Source of the DNA: CAZUCD01 sp964618855
GTDB taxonomy: Bacteria > Sumerlaeota > Sumerlaeia > SLMS01 > JANRJK01
Assembly (NCBI GenBank): GCA_964618855.1
Contig: CAZUCD010000194.1
Coordinates: forward strand, 1 to 6,153
Direction: 5' to 3'
DNA: 6,153 nucleotides
This document shows positions 5,401 to 6,153 of the stretch, piece by piece (within the stretch, counting starts at the first letter, position 1; every line of letters starts with the position of its first letter). Position numbers and translations under genes: made by a program. The notes below the pieces were generated by a model. That model saw only the letters and a program-made list of their open reading frames with translations, had not been told where the DNA came from and did no database searches.

Positions 5401-6153
5401 ATGGCCGGTTCGATCCTGATCCTCGACGACGAGCAGAAGCTGGGCGAGCTGCTCGTGCGCTCGCTGGAGCGCGCCGGCTACCAGGCCGAGTACGCGCGCG
5501 AGCCCGCCGATGCGCTCGAACGCCTGAAGGGCGGCACGCACGACGTCCTCATCACAGACCTCCGCATGCCCGGGATGGACGGGCTGGAGGTGCTTGCGCG
5601 CGCCAAGGCCATCGACGCATCGGTCGAGGTGATCCTGATGACGGCGTTCGCGACGGTCGAGACCGCGCGCGAGGCGCTCAAGCGCGGCGCCGTGGACTAC
5701 CTCGTCAAGCCGTTCAGCGCGGACGAGCAGCTCAAGCCGCTGCTCGCGTCGCTGCTGTCCCCCGACGCGCCCAAGGCCCCCGCCGCACCTCCCAGCGCCC
5801 CCGCCTCCAGGCCCCAGGCTCCGAAGGATGTCTTCCAGTCGCAGTCCCCCGCGATGCTCGAGATATTCTCCAAGGTGGACAAAATCGCGCGCAGCAACGC
5901 CAGCGTCCTCCTGCGTGGCGAAAGCGGCACCGGCAAGGAGGTCCTCGCCTCCATGATCCAGCGCGCGGGCCCGCGCGCCGCCAAGCCCTTCGTCCGCGTC
6001 AACTGCGGCGCGATCCCCGAGACGCTCCTGGAAAGCGAGCTCTTCGGCCACACCCGGGGCGCCTTCACGGGCGCCGAGCGCATGCGCAAGGGACTCTTCC
6101 TCGAGGCCGACGGCGGCACGCTCTTCCTCGACGAGATCGGGGAGCTGCCGCTG
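5401..6153 (+). CDS. Sigma-54-dependent NtrC-family response regulator (3' end outside window)
   Basis: The open frame from ATG 5401 reaches the window edge, giving 251 residues. Residues 4-118 form a receiver domain with every key position: acidic pair Asp9-Asp10, phospho-acceptor Asp53 in ITDLRMPGMDG, switch Thr81 in LMTAFAT, and Lys103 in YLVKPF. A Pro/Ala-rich linker (120-141) leads to a sigma-54-interaction AAA+ ATPase domain: Walker A GESGTGKE (173-180), the sigma-54-contacting loop GAFTGA (220-225) and Walker B TLFLDEIGE (240-248). The rest of the AAA+ domain and the expected helix-turn-helix lie beyond the window. The protein should, when phosphorylated, drive ATP-dependent opening of sigma-54 promoters. 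GAGAG at 5385-5389 is a possible but distant ribosome-binding element; no other in-frame ATG or GTG precedes 5401 after the TPR stop. The 43-base gap is C-rich without a terminator, supporting co-transcription with the TPR gene. No histidine kinase is in view, so its signal and targets are unknown. Confidence 0.95.
   Translation, partial: MAGSILILDDEQKLGELLVRSLERAGYQAEYAREPADALERLKGGTHDVLITDLRMPGMDGLEVLARAKAIDASVEVILMTAFATVETAREALKRGAVDYLVKPFSADEQLKPLLASLLSPDAPKAPAAPPSAPASRPQAPKDVFQSQSPAMLEIFSKVDKIARSNASVLLRGESGTGKEVLASMIQRAGPRAAKPFVRVNCGAIPETLLESELFGHTRGAFTGAERMRKGLFLEADGGTLFLDEIGELPL

Noticed and set aside
3741..5402. A 553-codon open frame on the minus strand opposite the TPR gene
   Set aside because: Its translation is low-complexity Arg/Gly/Ala/Leu-rich sequence without family motifs, a usual mirror of GC-rich coding DNA. 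The plus-strand frame has spans, TPR units and the expected codon bias.
5354..5419. ATG overlapping the TPR stop (ATGA) as a start for a coupled downstream gene
   Set aside because: That frame ends after 21 codons at 5419 and is out of frame with the response regulator, whose receiver domain begins right after ATG 5401.

Overview
This is a gene-dense stretch of very GC-rich bacterial chromosome with strong G/C preference at third codon positions. It holds five protein genes arranged as two divergent transcription units, about 210 bases apart. The organism cannot be named from this window. A sigma-54 (RpoN)-dependent NtrC-type regulator, a large membrane-anchored TPR protein and a spermidine-synthase-associated membrane transporter-like protein suggest a Gram-negative-type lineage, such as a deltaproteobacterial, planctomycete/verrucomicrobial or related candidate phylum. 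No mobile element, CRISPR array, tRNA or rRNA was seen.

Left unit, minus strand, read from 2568 down to 1 and off the edge. (1) An arginase of the RocF type (1612-2568), with a GTG start and the only textbook Shine-Dalgarno sequence in the window. (2) Thirteen bases later, a cytoplasmic alpha/beta-hydrolase esterase of the EstA/esterase D kind (828-1598). (3) Five bases later, the N-terminal 274 residues of a polytopic membrane protein (1-822) of the 'fused MFS/spermidine synthase' family. Its gene continues past the left edge. The tight spacing implies one operon. Arginase makes ornithine and urea, and ornithine is the precursor of putrescine and spermidine. An arginine-to-polyamine connection is therefore a reasonable hypothesis, but the synthase-like half of the third protein lies outside the window and the esterase substrate is unknown.

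The divergent intergenic region, 2569-2780, holds the start signals of both units. It has no convincing sigma-70 promoter. It contains a weak match to a -24/-12 (sigma-54) promoter facing right, a GTTTG-CC-CAAAC inverted repeat, and a 7-bp GC hairpin that would lie in the 5' leader of the right-hand unit.

Right unit, plus strand. (4) An 858-residue protein (2781-5357) with four predicted N-terminal membrane spans followed by about 700 residues of TPR-like helical repeats, not assignable to a characterised family. (5) Forty-three bases later, the receiver domain and first half of the AAA+ domain of an NtrC-family response regulator (5401-6153), which runs off the right edge. The pair is probably co-transcribed. 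No histidine kinase is visible, so the partner is either downstream or elsewhere. The most open question in the window is what the membrane TPR protein does next to a sigma-54 activator.
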